Assembly: GCF_016342265.1 (NCBI RefSeq)
Contig: NZ_JAEIOS010000009.1
Location: 186,001 to 250,000 of the forward strand
Direction of reading: 5' to 3'
Length of the DNA stretch: 64,000 bases
From: Corynebacterium meridianum
GTDB taxonomy: Bacteria; Actinomycetota; Actinomycetes; Mycobacteriales; Mycobacteriaceae
Part shown: piece after piece, positions 54,203 to 64,000 of the stretch
How the letters are laid out: each line of letters opens with the position of its first letter
How positions within the stretch are numbered: position 1 is the first letter of the stretch
Made by a program: the position numbers and the translations under genes
The notes under the pieces: generated by a model
Seen by the model: the letters and a program-made list of their open reading frames with translations, nothing else
What the model was told of the DNA's origin: nothing
Databases searched by the model: none

Positions 54203-55066
54203 ATGGGTCTCTTTGACGGACTCTTCGGAGACGACAAGAACGACAAGCGGAACGACCGCCCGATCACCGATGCCGTCGGTTCCGATCCCAAGGCGCTCGA
54301 GGGCCGCACGGGAGCGACCGGAAGGATGCTGATCTCCGGTCTCGACAAGGCCGTGCACATCCAGGCGGGGACCATCGCGAAATACGTGGACTGGATGCGG
54401 GCGAAGAACCCGGAGCTGAGTCCCCGAGAACTGCAGAAGGCCATCGACCAGCACTTCTCGGTGTTGGCGACCGGCTCCGGTGGCGCGGCGGGTATCGCCG
54501 CGGCTGTCCCGGGGATCGGCCTGATCACCGGTGCCGCGGCCATCGGTGTCGAATCCCTGGTGTTCCTGGATCTCGCGGCGTTCTACACCATGGCCTCCGC
54601 GAAGCTGCGCGGCGTGGACATCCACGATCCCGAACGGCGCCGTGCGCTGATCCTGGTCGCCCTCACCGGGTCCTCGGGGACGGCCATCGTCGATGCGGCG
54701 GTGGGCGATCTCTCCGCCGGTGCCGGAAGCCGCTCGGTCGCCACGACACTGTCCAGTTTCTCCGGAGCGAAACTCAGCACGGTGAATAACCGCATGATCA
54801 ACGTCGCGGTGAAGACGATGGGCAAGAAGTTCCGCCGTGCCTGGTTCGGCAAGATCCTGCCACTCGGTATCGGCGCGATCGCCGGCTCGTACGCCAACCA
54901 CCGTCTCGCGGACAAGGTCGTGTCGAATGTGGGCGAGTCCCTGGGTGGGCTGCCCGCGGAGTTCTCCACTCCACTACCGGAGGATGTTCCGGAGGACATC
55001 GACGTCCCGGCGGAGATCGCCCGCGATGTCGCGGCGGCAAACACCGATTCGGACGGGGACGAGTAG
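54203..55066 (+). CDS. Conserved membrane-associated protein, possibly EcsC-like
   Basis: A 287-residue protein. A polar N-terminus (MGLFDGLFGDDKNDKRND) precedes a region with two or three hydrophobic Gly/Ala-rich segments (SGGAAGIAAAVPGIGLITGAAAIGVESLVFLDLAAFYTMAS; ALILVALTGSSGTAIV; ILPLGIGAIAGSYANH). The tail is acidic. The layout resembles EcsC-family proteins, but the match is loose. The ATG at 54203 gives the more typical start; a GTG at 54191 in frame is closer to a GAGAACGAGAA ribosome-like sequence. Function is unknown. Confidence 0.7.
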   Translation: MGLFDGLFGDDKNDKRNDRPITDAVGSDPKALEGRTGATGRMLISGLDKAVHIQAGTIAKYVDWMRAKNPELSPRELQKAIDQHFSVLATGSGGAAGIAAAVPGIGLITGAAAIGVESLVFLDLAAFYTMASAKLRGVDIHDPERRRALILVALTGSSGTAIVDAAVGDLSAGAGSRSVATTLSSFSGAKLSTVNNRMINVAVKTMGKKFRRAWFGKILPLGIGAIAGSYANHRLADKVVSNVGESLGGLPAEFSTPLPEDVPEDIDVPAEIARDVAAANTDSDGDE

Positions 55067-55217
55067 ATCCACTCCCCCGTTGACCGGGTGCCCGGGTGCG
55101 CCGTCCCCGGGGCGGGACGGCGCACCCCCCACTGTCCACGCCCCCCGATCGGCTAACTCCGTCAGTCCTTCTGAGATGATCTGGAACGGACGTCTCTGAT
55201 CGGGAAAAGAGGTAGGG

Positions 55218-58200
55218 ATGACGGTCGCCGACCGAAAGGGAGACACCGGACCAGGTATCCGGAGCTCCCTCATTCGACTGCTCAGGGCCGCAGCCCGGAG
55301 AAGGGTTCCGGCGGTCTCGGCTCTGTCGGCGACGGCGCTGGTCACCCTGTTCGAGACCGCAGCCCCGCTGCTCACCCGTGATGCCGTCGACATCGCCCTC
55401 GGACTGCACGCCGGGAACACGGTGACCCGTTTGTTTCCGGGGTTCTCCCCGCTGGGTGCGGTCGTCGCCGCCCTCTGCGCGGTCGCGCTCCTCCGGTTCC
55501 TCTTCCAGTTCATCCGCCGATTCACCGCGGGTGTCGTCTCGCTGGACACCCAGGAACGGCTCCGGATCCGGCTGCTCGATTCCCTGCAGCGCCTGGACGG
55601 GCCCGGACAGGACGCGCTCCGGACCGGCCAGGTGGTCAGCCGGTCCATCTCGGACGTCAACACGGTGCAGGGAATCCTGGCGATCTTCCCGCTGACCATC
55701 GGTAACATGCTGAAGTTTCTCCTGACGGTTGGCGTGATGCTCTGGTTGTCGCCGTTGCTCGCGGTCGTCGCGCTGGCTACGTTGCCGGTCGTCGTGTTGC
55801 TCGGTGCCCGAGGCCGGAAGAGTCTGTTCGCCTCGACATGGTCGGCCCAGCAGAAGGCCGCGGACCTGGCGACCCGGGTCGAGGAGACCGTCACCGGGGT
55901 GCGGGTGGTCAAGGCGTTCGCCCAGGAGGAGGACGAGATCACCCGGATGGAGGACGCGGGCCGCGAGCTCTACGCCCACCGCATGCGTGCCGCCCGCATC
56001 AACGCCAGGTTTCAGCCGGCGCTGGACCAGCTGCCGATGCTCGCCCTCGTGGTCAACATCGCCGTCGGGGGTTGGCTGGCCCTCCACGGCAGCATCACCG
56101 TGGGCACGTTCGTAGCCTTCTCCACCTATCTGACCACGCTCACGACGGTCGCCCGGGTACTCGCGGCGACCATCGTCCGACTGCAGATGGGGGCGAGTTC
56201 GATCCAGCGCGTCTTCGAGGTGATCGATCTCCGTCCCTCGATGGACCTCCCCCCGGAAGGGACCGGCACCGGTGTTCCACCGGGACCGGTGGGGATTCAG
56301 CTCGACGAGGTGAGCTTCGCCGAGAACACCCGTCCGATCCTGTCCGGGTTGTCCCTGGATGTCCCCGCGGGATCCACGGTGGCGCTCGTTGGTCCCCCCG
56401 GTTCCGGCAAGACGATGCTGGTCCAGTTGCTCGGACGTTTCTACGCCCCCGACTCGGGAAGGATCCTGCTCACCGGCGTCGACGGCACCGGGACGGATTT
56501 CGCCGAGGTGTCGACGGCCGCTCTCCGCGAGGCCGTCATCTGTGTCTTCGACGAGACGTTCCTCTACTCCGCGACGGTCCGGGAGAACATCGCGGTGGGG
56601 GCACGAGACCGGGAGGTCGACGACGAGGCGGTGTTCGCCGCGGCACGGGCGGCACAGGCGCACGACTTCATCATGGATCTCTCTGACGGGTACGACACCC
56701 CCGTGGGAGAGAAGGGCCTGACGCTCTCCGGTGGTCAGCGTCAACGTATCGCACTCGCCCGGGCGCTCCTGGCGAATCCACGCGTGCTGGTGCTCGACGA
56801 CGCAGCATCTGCGGTCGACGCGGTCACCGAAGCCGCGATCTACCGCGCCCTGAAACGGCACCATCCGGACATCACCGTGCTGACCATCGCCCACCGGCAG
56901 TCCACCCTGGAGCTCGCCGACCGCGCCGCCCTCATCGTCGACGGTCGGGTGGTGGATGAGGGGACGCTGGCTGAGATGCGCCGCAGCCCCCGATTCGCCC
57001 GGCTCATGGATCTCTCCCTCCGGGACCGCGGCACCCCGGCCGGTGGCCGGGTCGTTTCAGCGGAGGACAGCGACGGAGACGGTGAACCGACGGACGCGGA
57101 ACTCTGGCCGGAGATCACCCCGGAACCCGGATTACGGTGGAACCCGAGCCCCGGGATCACCCGGTCGGTGCCGGTCGCCGGTGGACGCGGCCGCGGTATC
57201 GGTGCCGTCCCACCGAGCCCGGGACTGCTGGCCCAGGTCGACGCCCTTCCACCGGCCACCGAGGAACCCGGGATCGACGCCGGAGCCGCGCGTGCCGATT
57301 CGGGTGATTTCTCCCTCCGGGTGCTGTTCCGGCAGGTGCGCGGACTCACCGCCGCGGTGATAGCGCTCCTGCTCGTCGGGGTCGCCACCGATCTCGCGTT
57401 TCCGAGCCTGGTCCGCATGGCGATCGACCACGGCGTCACCGGGGAAGACAGCGGAGCCCTGTGGTGGGCGGCGGCAGCCGGAACGGTGGTCGTCCTGGTC
57501 GCCTGGTCCGCCGCGGTTCTCCGCACGGTCATCACCGCACGGACCGGCGAGCGGTTGCTGTTCGGCCTCCGGCTGCGTTCCTACGCCCACCTGCAACGGC
57601 TCAGCCTCTCCTACTTCGAATCGACCATGTCCGGGCGCATCATGACGCGGATGACGACAGACATCGACGCCCTGGGTTCCTTCCTGCAGACCGGACTGGC
57701 ACAGTCCGTCGTCGCGGTCGGGACGTTGTTCGGTATAGCCGGGGTCCTGCTGGCGACCGACGCCGTCCTCGCTCTGTGGGCGTTCTGGGCGGTGCCGGTG
57801 ATCCTCGTCGCCACGATCTTCTTCCGGAGAATCTCCAGGCGCCTCTACACCCGGGCGCGGGAACAGGTCAGCGCGGTCAACGCGGACTTCCAGGAGTCCG
57901 TCTCGGGCCTGCGCACGGTACAGATGCACCGGACCGAGGCATTGCGGCTGGAGAGATTCAGCGACAGGGCCGCAGCCTACCGGCGCACCAGGATCCGCGC
58001 CCAGACCGCTGTGGCCCTGTATTTCCCCGGGATCGCATTCATCTCCGAGCTATCGCAGGCCCTGGTGCTGGGGGTCGGGGCGGGAATGGTCCTGGAGGGC
58101 CGGATCACCGCAGGTGTCCTCGTGGCCTTCACCATGTACCTCGGCCAGTTGTTCAGTCCGATCCAGCAGCTGAGTCAGATCTTCGACGGCTACCAGCAGG

Positions 58201-59078
58201 CGTCGGTGGGGCTGTCCCGGATCACGGATCTCCTGGCGACGGAGACACAGGTACCGGACCGGGGAACGCGGGCGGGCGCGGACCGCGCGGCTCGGGGACC
58301 GGTGTCCGTCGACGCGGTCGATTTCTCCTACTCCGGGGCGAACGGAAGGACCGTCACCGAGGGACTCGACATCCGACTGGCGCCGGGAACCACGGTCGCC
58401 GTCGTCGGTGCCACGGGGGCCGGCAAATCAACGCTCATCAAGCTGCTCGCCCGATTCTATGATCCGGTCAACGGTTCCGTCCGCGCCTCCGGCACGGACA
58501 TCCGCGAGTTCCCGCTCGCGGACTGGCGCCATCAGATCGGGCTCGTGCCGCAGGAACCTCACCTGTTCACGGGCACCGTCGCGGACAACATCGCCTACGG
58601 CAGGCCCGGAGCGGACCGCCCCGCAGTCACGGCGGCCGCGCGACGGGTGGGCGCACTGGCCGCGATCTCCCGGATCCCCGGGGGATTCAACCACCCCGTC
58701 GGCGAACGCGGACGGGGTCTCAGCTCGGGACAACGACAGCTGATCGCGCTGGCGCGGGCCGAACTCGTCGAACCCGCTCTCCTACTCCTGGACGAGGCGA
58801 CCGCGACACTCGATCCCGCGACGGAAACGGCGGTGCTCACCGCCGCGGACCGGGTCACCGGGGGGCGTACCTCAGTCGTCGTCGCGCACCGGCTGGCCAC
58901 CGCGGCACGGGCCGACCGGATCCTCGTGCTCGACGAGGGGCGGATCATCGAGGACGGCACCCACGCGGAGTTGCTCGCAGCCGACACCCGTTACCGTGCG
59001 ATGTGGAACGCCCACACACGGGTCACCGCGGCCGGTTCCGGGCGCGTTGCCCCGCCACCGGCCGCCGGAAACCGGTAA
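55218..59078 (+). CDS. Fused ABC exporter (TMD-NBD-TMD-NBD in one chain)
   Basis: A 1286-residue transporter with both halves of a type IV ABC exporter. Half 1 has membrane helices to about residue 310, Walker A VGPPGSGKT (~393), signature LSGGQRQ (~503) and Walker B VLVLDDAAS (~523). The catalytic Glu is replaced by Asp, and the Q-loop reads CVFDETFLYS without the usual glutamine. Half 2 has Walker A VGATGAGKST (~1064), Q-loop VPQEPHLF, signature LSSGQRQ (~1168) and Walker B LLLLDEATA. One ATP site is therefore degenerate, as in heterodimeric drug exporters. The substrate is unknown. It lies directly upstream of odhA, as in C. glutamicum. The ribosome site is GAGGTAGGG. Confidence 0.92.
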   Translation: MTVADRKGDTGPGIRSSLIRLLRAAARRRVPAVSALSATALVTLFETAAPLLTRDAVDIALGLHAGNTVTRLFPGFSPLGAVVAALCAVALLRFLFQFIRRFTAGVVSLDTQERLRIRLLDSLQRLDGPGQDALRTGQVVSRSISDVNTVQGILAIFPLTIGNMLKFLLTVGVMLWLSPLLAVVALATLPVVVLLGARGRKSLFASTWSAQQKAADLATRVEETVTGVRVVKAFAQEEDEITRMEDAGRELYAHRMRAARINARFQPALDQLPMLALVVNIAVGGWLALHGSITVGTFVAFSTYLTTLTTVARVLAATIVRLQMGASSIQRVFEVIDLRPSMDLPPEGTGTGVPPGPVGIQLDEVSFAENTRPILSGLSLDVPAGSTVALVGPPGSGKTMLVQLLGRFYAPDSGRILLTGVDGTGTDFAEVSTAALREAVICVFDETFLYSATVRENIAVGARDREVDDEAVFAAARAAQAHDFIMDLSDGYDTPVGEKGLTLSGGQRQRIALARALLANPRVLVLDDAASAVDAVTEAAIYRALKRHHPDITVLTIAHRQSTLELADRAALIVDGRVVDEGTLAEMRRSPRFARLMDLSLRDRGTPAGGRVVSAEDSDGDGEPTDAELWPEITPEPGLRWNPSPGITRSVPVAGGRGRGIGAVPPSPGLLAQVDALPPATEEPGIDAGAARADSGDFSLRVLFRQVRGLTAAVIALLLVGVATDLAFPSLVRMAIDHGVTGEDSGALWWAAAAGTVVVLVAWSAAVLRTVITARTGERLLFGLRLRSYAHLQRLSLSYFESTMSGRIMTRMTTDIDALGSFLQTGLAQSVVAVGTLFGIAGVLLATDAVLALWAFWAVPVILVATIFFRRISRRLYTRAREQVSAVNADFQESVSGLRTVQMHRTEALRLERFSDRAAAYRRTRIRAQTAVALYFPGIAFISELSQALVLGVGAGMVLEGRITAGVLVAFTMYLGQLFSPIQQLSQIFDGYQQASVGLSRITDLLATETQVPDRGTRAGADRAARGPVSVDAVDFSYSGANGRTVTEGLDIRLAPGTTVAVVGATGAGKSTLIKLLARFYDPVNGSVRASGTDIREFPLADWRHQIGLVPQEPHLFTGTVADNIAYGRPGADRPAVTAAARRVGALAAISRIPGGFNHPVGERGRGLSSGQRQLIALARAELVEPALLLLDEATATLDPATETAVLTAADRVTGGRTSVVVAHRLATAARADRILVLDEGRIIEDGTHAELLAADTRYRAMWNAHTRVTAAGSGRVAPPPAAGNR

Positions 59079-59255
59079 CGTGATCGCGGTGTGGTGTCCG
59101 TATTGATGTGTCCCCGATCCCACCGTGGCACGGGACAGCACGATCCCACGCCGCCACGATGCGACAGAACGGGGTCGCGGCAACTAGCCTGTAGTTGACG
59201 ACTACAGTGAACAAACTGACGTAGGTTAACCAAGGAAATGAGGCGAGCACCTGCC

Positions 59256-62200
59256 GTGAGCAGCGCTAGTACTTTCGGCCAGAACCAGTGGCTGGTAGAC
59301 GAGATGTTCCAGCAGTTCCAGGAGGACCCCAGGTCCGTCGACAAGGAATGGCGGGACTATTTCGAAACACAAGGTGCACCTTCAGGCACCCCCGAAAAGA
59401 CCCCCGCTGCCGCCGTGCGGAAGCCCGCCGAACCCGTTTCCGGGAAGAGCACCGAGGCTCCCGTCAAGAGTGCGGCCTCCTCCCGGCCCACCGCCCCTGA
59501 AAAGGGGATCGGTATAGAGGCCAGCAAGGAGAAGCCCGAAACTCCCGCGGCCAAGGCCCGCGACCACGCGCCGAAGCGCGAGGGCGAGTCCGCGCGCCGG
59601 CAGGACGCCGCGGCCGAGCGATTCGCGAAGTCTCCCCTGAGCCGCATCGGGGAGTTCCCCGAGTCGGGCAAGAGCCAGTTGACGGGTATCGCGAAGGCGA
59701 TCGCGAAGAACATGGACCTCTCCCTCGAGGTCCCGACCGCCACCTCCGTGCGCGACATGCCCGCCCGCCTGATGTTCGAGAACCGCGCGATGGTCAACGA
59801 CCAGCTGCGCCGTACCCGGGGCGGGAAGATCTCCTTCACCCACATCATCGGCTACGCCATGGTCAAGGCGACCATGGCACACCCCGCGATGAACAACTCC
59901 TACGACGTGATCGACGGCAGGCCGACCATGGTGGTCCACGACCACATCAACCTCGGACTGGCCATCGATCTCCCGCAGAAGGACGGCTCCCGCGCGCTCG
60001 TCGTCGCGGCCATCCGCGAGTGCGAGAATCTCTCCTTCTCCGAGTTCGTCGACGCGTACGAGGACATCGTCTCGCGCGGCCGCAAGGGGAAGCTGACCGG
60101 CAAGGACTACTCCGGGGTCACCATCACCCTGACGAACCCGGGCGGCATCGGCACCCGGCATTCGGTGCCCCGCCTGACCAAGGGCCAGGGCGCGATCATC
60201 GGCGTCGGCTCGATGGACTACCCGGCGGAGTTCGCCGGTGCCTCCGAGGACCGCCTCGCCGAGCTCGGCGTCGGCAAACTGGTCACGATCACCTCCACCT
60301 ACGACCACCGCATCATCCAGGGTGCGGAGTCCGGTGAGTTCCTGCGCACGATGAGCCAGTTGCTCACCGACGACGCCTTCTGGGACCACATCTTCGACTG
60401 CATGCAGGTCCCCTACACCCCGATGCGCTGGCGCCAGGACATCCCGAACACCGGGGTGGACAAGAACACCCGTGTCATGCAGCTCATCGAGGCCTACCGC
60501 TCCCGCGGCCACCTCATCGCGGACACCAATCCGCTGCACTGGACCCAGCCCGGTGTGCCGATCCCGGACCACCGCGATCTCGACATCGCCACCCACGGGC
60601 TGACGCTGTGGGACCTAGACCGCAAGTTCTCCGTCGGTGGTTTCGCCGGCCGCGAGCAGATGACCCTCCGCGAGGTCCTGACGACCCTGCGCCAGGCGTA
60701 CACGCTGAAGGTCGGTTCCGAGTACACCCACATCCTCGACCGCGACGAGCGGACCTGGCTGCAGGACCGCCTCGAGGCGGGCATCGACAAGCCCACCGGA
60801 GCTGAGCAGAAGTACATCCTGCAGAAGCTCAACGCCGCCGAGGCCTTCGAGAACTTCCTGCAGACCAAGTACGTCGGCCAGAAGCGTTTCTCCCTCGAGG
60901 GCGCCGAGAGCCTCATCCCCCTCATGGACGCGTGCATCGACACCGCCGCGGGCCAGGGCCTCGACGAGGTCGTCATCGGTATGCCGCACCGCGGCAGGCT
61001 CAACGTCCTGGCGAACATCGTCGGCAAGCCCCTGCACAACCTGTTCAACGAGTTCGAGGGCAACTTCGACCCGGCCCAGGCCGGCGGCTCCGGTGACGTG
61101 AAGTACCACCTCGGCGCCGAGGGCCAGCACCTGCAGATGTTCGGTGACGGCGAGATCAAGGTCTCCCTGACCGCGAACCCCTCCCACCTCGAGGCCGTCA
61201 ACCCGGTCATGGAGGGCATCGCACGCGCCAAGCAGGACATCCTGGACAAGGGCGAGGACGGCTACTCCGTCGTCCCGCTGCTGCTGCACGGCGACGCCGC
61301 GTTCGCGGGCCTCGGTATCGTCCCCGAGACGATCAACCTCGCCCAGCTGCGCGGCTACACCGTCGGCGGCACCATCCACATAGTGGTGAACAACCAGATC
61401 GGCTTCACCACCACCCCGGATTCCGCCCGCTCGATGCACTACGCCACCGACATCGCCAAGGGCTTCGGCTGCCCCGTGTTCCACGTCAACGGCGACGATC
61501 CCGAGGCTGTCGTGTGGGTCGGACGGCTCGCCACCGAGTACCGCCGCCGCTTCGGCAAGGACGTCTTCATCGACCTCGTCTGCTACCGCCGCCGCGGGCA
61601 CAACGAGGCCGATGACCCGTCGATGACCCAGCCGCAGATGTACGAGATCATCGACAACCGGGACACCGTCCGTACCCGCTACACCAACGACCTCCTCGGT
61701 CGTGGCGACCTCTCCTCCGAGGACGCCGAGGCCGTCATCCGCGACTTCCACGACCAGATGGAGTCCGTGTTCAACGAGGTCAAGCAGGCGGGGAAGAAGC
61801 AGGCCTCCGCGCAGGAGGGGATCACGAGCTCCCAGAAGCTCCCCCACGGTCTGGACACGTCCATCTCCAAGGCCGATCTCGTCGAGATCGGCGAGGCCTA
61901 CGCGCACACACCGGAGGGCTTCACCATCCACCCGCGCGTCCAGCCGGTGGCGAAGAAGCGCGCCGAGAGCGTCCACGAGGGCGGCATCGACTGGGGCTGG
62001 GGCGAGCTCATCGCATTCTCGTCCCTGGCGAACTCCGGCAAGCTCGTGCGGCTCGCGGGCGAGGACTCCCGCCGCGGCACCTTCACCCAGCGGCACGCCG
62101 TCCTGGTCGACCCGAAGACCTCCGACGACTTCAACCCGCTCAATGAGCTGGCCCAGTCGAAGGGCGACGGCAAGTTCCTCGTCTACAACTCCGCGCTGAC

Positions 62201-63053
62201 CGAGTACGCCGGCATGGGCTTCGAGTACGGCTACTCCGTGGGCAACCCGGACGCCGTCGTCGCCTGGGAGGCGCAGTTCGGTGACTTCGCCAACGGCGCC
62301 CAGACCATCATCGACGAGTACGTCTCCTCCGGTGAGGCCAAGTGGGGCCAGACCTCCGGCGTGATCCTGCTCCTGCCGCACGGCTACGAGGGCATGGGCC
62401 CGGACCACTCCTCCGCCCGGATCGAGCGCTACCTGCAGCTGTGCGCCGAGGGGTCCATGACCGTCGCCCAGCCGTCGACGCCGGCGAACTACTTCCACCT
62501 GCTGCGTCGCCACGCGCTCAGTGAACTGCACCGTCCGCTGGTCGTGTTCACCCCGAAATCGATGCTCCGCATGAAGGACGCCGCCAGCCCCGTCGAGGAC
62601 TTCACCGAGGTGCGCAAGTTCCGCTCGGTCATCAACGACCCGCGTCTGGTGGACCGCGACAACAACGTCGTCGGCGACGTGGACAAGGTCACCACGATCC
62701 TGCTGGTCTCCGGAAAGCTGTACTACGAGCTGGAGAAGCGCAGGAAGAAGGACGGTCGCGAGGACGTCGCGATCGTCCGCCTGGAGATGTACCACCCGAT
62801 CCCGCACAACCGGCTCAAGGAGGCCTTCGCGTTCTACCCGAACGCCACCGAGGTCCGGTTCTGCCAGGACGAGCCCGCCAACCAGGGCGCATGGCCTTTT
62901 CTGGCGCTCAACCTGCCGGAACGCATCCCGGAGATGCCGCCGCTGAAGAGGATCTCGCGTCGTGCCCAGTCCTCCACCTCGACGGGCGTCTCGAAGGTCC
63001 ACCAGTTCGAGCAGCAGCAGCTGATCGATGCGGCCTTCGCCCCGGACGCCTGA
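59256..63053 (+). CDS. odhA: 2-oxoglutarate dehydrogenase, E1 with fused E2-type acyltransferase domain (OdhA)
   Basis: A 1265-residue TCA-cycle enzyme that decarboxylates 2-oxoglutarate with thiamine diphosphate. The corynebacterial form carries an E2-like succinyltransferase domain (about residues 100-340, ending [17 protein letters not shown]) but no lipoyl domain, and works in a mixed complex with pyruvate dehydrogenase parts. The N-terminal tail [19 protein letters not shown] is the OdhI/FHA-contact segment. E1 motifs include [18 protein letters not shown] and the ThDP-binding [14 protein letters not shown]...[11 protein letters not shown] choose the GTG at 59256, which gives the family start SSASTFGQN and has GAGGCGAG upstream, over the ATG at 59238. 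Activity is controlled by phospho-state of OdhI in C. glutamicum. Confidence 0.97.
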   Translation: MSSASTFGQNQWLVDEMFQQFQEDPRSVDKEWRDYFETQGAPSGTPEKTPAAAVRKPAEPVSGKSTEAPVKSAASSRPTAPEKGIGIEASKEKPETPAAKARDHAPKREGESARRQDAAAERFAKSPLSRIGEFPESGKSQLTGIAKAIAKNMDLSLEVPTATSVRDMPARLMFENRAMVNDQLRRTRGGKISFTHIIGYAMVKATMAHPAMNNSYDVIDGRPTMVVHDHINLGLAIDLPQKDGSRALVVAAIRECENLSFSEFVDAYEDIVSRGRKGKLTGKDYSGVTITLTNPGGIGTRHSVPRLTKGQGAIIGVGSMDYPAEFAGASEDRLAELGVGKLVTITSTYDHRIIQGAESGEFLRTMSQLLTDDAFWDHIFDCMQVPYTPMRWRQDIPNTGVDKNTRVMQLIEAYRSRGHLIADTNPLHWTQPGVPIPDHRDLDIATHGLTLWDLDRKFSVGGFAGREQMTLREVLTTLRQAYTLKVGSEYTHILDRDERTWLQDRLEAGIDKPTGAEQKYILQKLNAAEAFENFLQTKYVGQKRFSLEGAESLIPLMDACIDTAAGQGLDEVVIGMPHRGRLNVLANIVGKPLHNLFNEFEGNFDPAQAGGSGDVKYHLGAEGQHLQMFGDGEIKVSLTANPSHLEAVNPVMEGIARAKQDILDKGEDGYSVVPLLLHGDAAFAGLGIVPETINLAQLRGYTVGGTIHIVVNNQIGFTTTPDSARSMHYATDIAKGFGCPVFHVNGDDPEAVVWVGRLATEYRRRFGKDVFIDLVCYRRRGHNEADDPSMTQPQMYEIIDNRDTVRTRYTNDLLGRGDLSSEDAEAVIRDFHDQMESVFNEVKQAGKKQASAQEGITSSQKLPHGLDTSISKADLVEIGEAYAHTPEGFTIHPRVQPVAKKRAESVHEGGIDWGWGELIAFSSLANSGKLVRLAGEDSRRGTFTQRHAVLVDPKTSDDFNPLNELAQSKGDGKFLVYNSALTEYAGMGFEYGYSVGNPDAVVAWEAQFGDFANGAQTIIDEYVSSGEAKWGQTSGVILLLPHGYEGMGPDHSSARIERYLQLCAEGSMTVAQPSTPANYFHLLRRHALSELHRPLVVFTPKSMLRMKDAASPVEDFTEVRKFRSVINDPRLVDRDNNVVGDVDKVTTILLVSGKLYYELEKRRKKDGREDVAIVRLEMYHPIPHNRLKEAFAFYPNATEVRFCQDEPANQGAWPFLALNLPERIPEMPPLKRISRRAQSSTSTGVSKVHQFEQQQLIDAAFAPDA

Positions 63054-63085
63054 CGCTGATGCGTAGTTCCCCGTGCCCCGGGGAA

Positions 63086-63136
63086 CGTGGAAAGGCCCCG
63101 CTTCACCGGAAACCGGTGGGGCGGGGCCTTTCCACG
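63086..63136. terminator. Strong terminator after odhA
   Basis: A perfect 16-bp stem CGTGGAAAGGCCCCGC / GCGGGGCCTTTCCACG with a 19-base loop that itself contains CACCGG-AAA-CCGGTG. It lies between convergent genes and probably works in both directions. Confidence 0.93.
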
Positions 63137-63170
63137 TAGGGGGGACGGAGCAGCGCTCTTCAGCGGAGGA

Positions 63171-63872
63171 CTACAGGCCCTCCGCCTGCAGGTACGGAAC
63201 AACCGCCGCCGAGACGGAATTGGATTCCAGGGCATTGCGGGTCAACTCCCGGATGTCGGCGGTGGAAATGGTCCCGCCGACGGAGTTCAGGATCAGCCGG
63301 TCGCGTCGGTTGAGCATCGGTTTCCGGTAGACTGGAACGATGTTCTGCGGGAGTTCCGGACCGTCGTAGTCCGTGCAGCCCAGGGCGTTGGAGGGATCGG
63401 TGGCCATCATGTTCCCCGGAAGTGACCCGACCAGAGCGGCGTACACCTTCTCGCGCCACTCCCCCGAGTTCTTGTCCACCTCCCCGTTCTCCAGCGCTGC
63501 GGTGTACTCGCGGGACAGCTCCTCCGCAGCCACGGGATCGAGCTGGTGAAGCAACTCACCGGTGCAACCGACGACGAGATCGGCCCGCCGTTCATTGAGA
63601 CGCTCGATGCGCTGATTGTCGTTCGAGGCCGTTTCCAGGGTGAGGTAGGCGTCCCGGTCATGCGCGCGCAGGGTGCGCTGGTACATCTCACCGAGGATCC
63701 GCTGCTCGATGGACGAGGAGTTGACCGAAATCTGCACCGGCCGGAACTCCGACTCCCCGGGTGGGGCCGAGGGCTCGGGCGCGCACGCGGCCACCAGGGG
63801 TACGCCGACCACGGTGCCGAGGAGCACCCTGAACAGCCTCCGTAGCGGCGGTGGTGTCTCCTTGAGCGTCAT
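63171..63872 (-). CDS. Lipoprotein of the glycine-betaine/choline substrate-binding family (OpuBC/ProX-like)
   Basis: A 233-residue exported lipoprotein. The signal peptide (RRLFRVLLGTVVGVPLVAAC) ends in the lipobox LVAAC with Cys30. After a Pro/Ser linker the mature part VQISVNSSSIEQRILGEMYQRTLRAHDRDAYLTLET resembles the start of OpuBC/ProX-type binding proteins, and RADLVVGCTGELLHQLD and LNSVGGTISTADIRELTRNALES fit the same fold. Such proteins bind quaternary ammonium osmoprotectants; ligand aromatic residues are not evident, so the ligand is unsure. No permease gene is visible before the window ends. The ATG at 63872 is chosen over an upstream in-frame ATG. Confidence 0.78.
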   Translation of the reverse strand: MTLKETPPPLRRLFRVLLGTVVGVPLVAACAPEPSAPPGESEFRPVQISVNSSSIEQRILGEMYQRTLRAHDRDAYLTLETASNDNQRIERLNERRADLVVGCTGELLHQLDPVAAEELSREYTAALENGEVDKNSGEWREKVYAALVGSLPGNMMATDPSNALGCTDYDGPELPQNIVPVYRKPMLNRRDRLILNSVGGTISTADIRELTRNALESNSVSAAVVPYLQAEGL

Positions 63873-64000
63873 GAACTCTCCTGGCTCGTCCGGTGTGTAG
63901 GCGATGGCCCCCGTCCCCACATATCCGGAGGCCACCATTTCATTACTCCAGTGACACTCTACGTCGACGGACCTGGCCCCGCTGGTACTCCCCAGATGCG

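Noticed and set aside
54798-56894. A 698-codon minus-strand open frame across two plus-strand genes
   Set aside because: Arg/Gly/Asp-rich shadow without motifs, overlapping the ABC exporter and its upstream neighbour.
60615-63002. A 795-codon open frame antisense to odhA
   Set aside because: Composition is typical of a shadow frame in high-GC DNA (Val/Asp/Gly/Leu-rich, no family motifs), and the sense strand is an unmistakable OdhA.

Overview
The window is high-GC actinobacterial DNA and reads as a Corynebacterium chromosome. The evidence is the fused E1/E2-type 2-oxoglutarate dehydrogenase OdhA; the linkage argS-lysA-hom-thrB with rho-prfA-prmC-sua5-wecA-atpI-atpB, an order known from C. 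glutamicum; an HtaA-like surface protein; a LexA box of the actinobacterial GAACATATGTTC type; and lutABC/lldP. I cannot name the species.

Left part (1-20401, mostly minus strand): the start of the ATP synthase operon (atpB, atpI), then wecA, an L-threonylcarbamoyladenylate synthase, prmC, prfA and rho packed as one unit. Next come an acyl-CoA synthetase, a DUF2249 protein and a sugar-ABC ATPase on the plus strand. The threonine operon hom-thrC-thrB follows, then two small secreted proteins, a DUF4190 membrane protein, and argS-lysA.

Middle part (20402-39650): lactate uptake and oxidation (lldP, then lutA-lutB-lutC), with a 34-bp near-perfect palindrome upstream of lldP. Then tRNA-Arg(CCG), a PspC protein and a MarR regulator. 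A tightly coupled four-gene minus-strand operon encodes a SNF2 helicase, a SWIM zinc-finger protein, an Mre11/YhaO-like nuclease and an SMC/Rad50-like ATPase; it is the best candidate for an under-described DNA-processing system here. After it come putP, a DUF1524-type HNH nuclease and a DUF2269 membrane protein.

Right part (39651-64000) mixes accessory and core genes. A secreted tail-anchored protein is followed by an HtaA-like surface gene broken by one stop and two frameshifts. The RGG-repeat DEAD-box helicase deaD comes next. Beyond it lies an AT-rich island with an orphan gene that looks like the N-terminal domain of HNH/McrA-type nucleases. Next are a decayed ketone/CoA locus (a hydantoinase::CoA-transferase chimera and a thiolase pseudogene) and a 15-nt poly-C tract. 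An MFS exporter and an unknown gene diverge across a LexA (SOS) box. The window ends with an acidic protein, a FhuF-type ferric reductase, a carboxylesterase, a membrane-associated protein, a fused four-domain ABC exporter, odhA and a betaine-type binding lipoprotein.

Functions are called from motifs read in the translated sequence and from gene neighbourhood. No database search was run.
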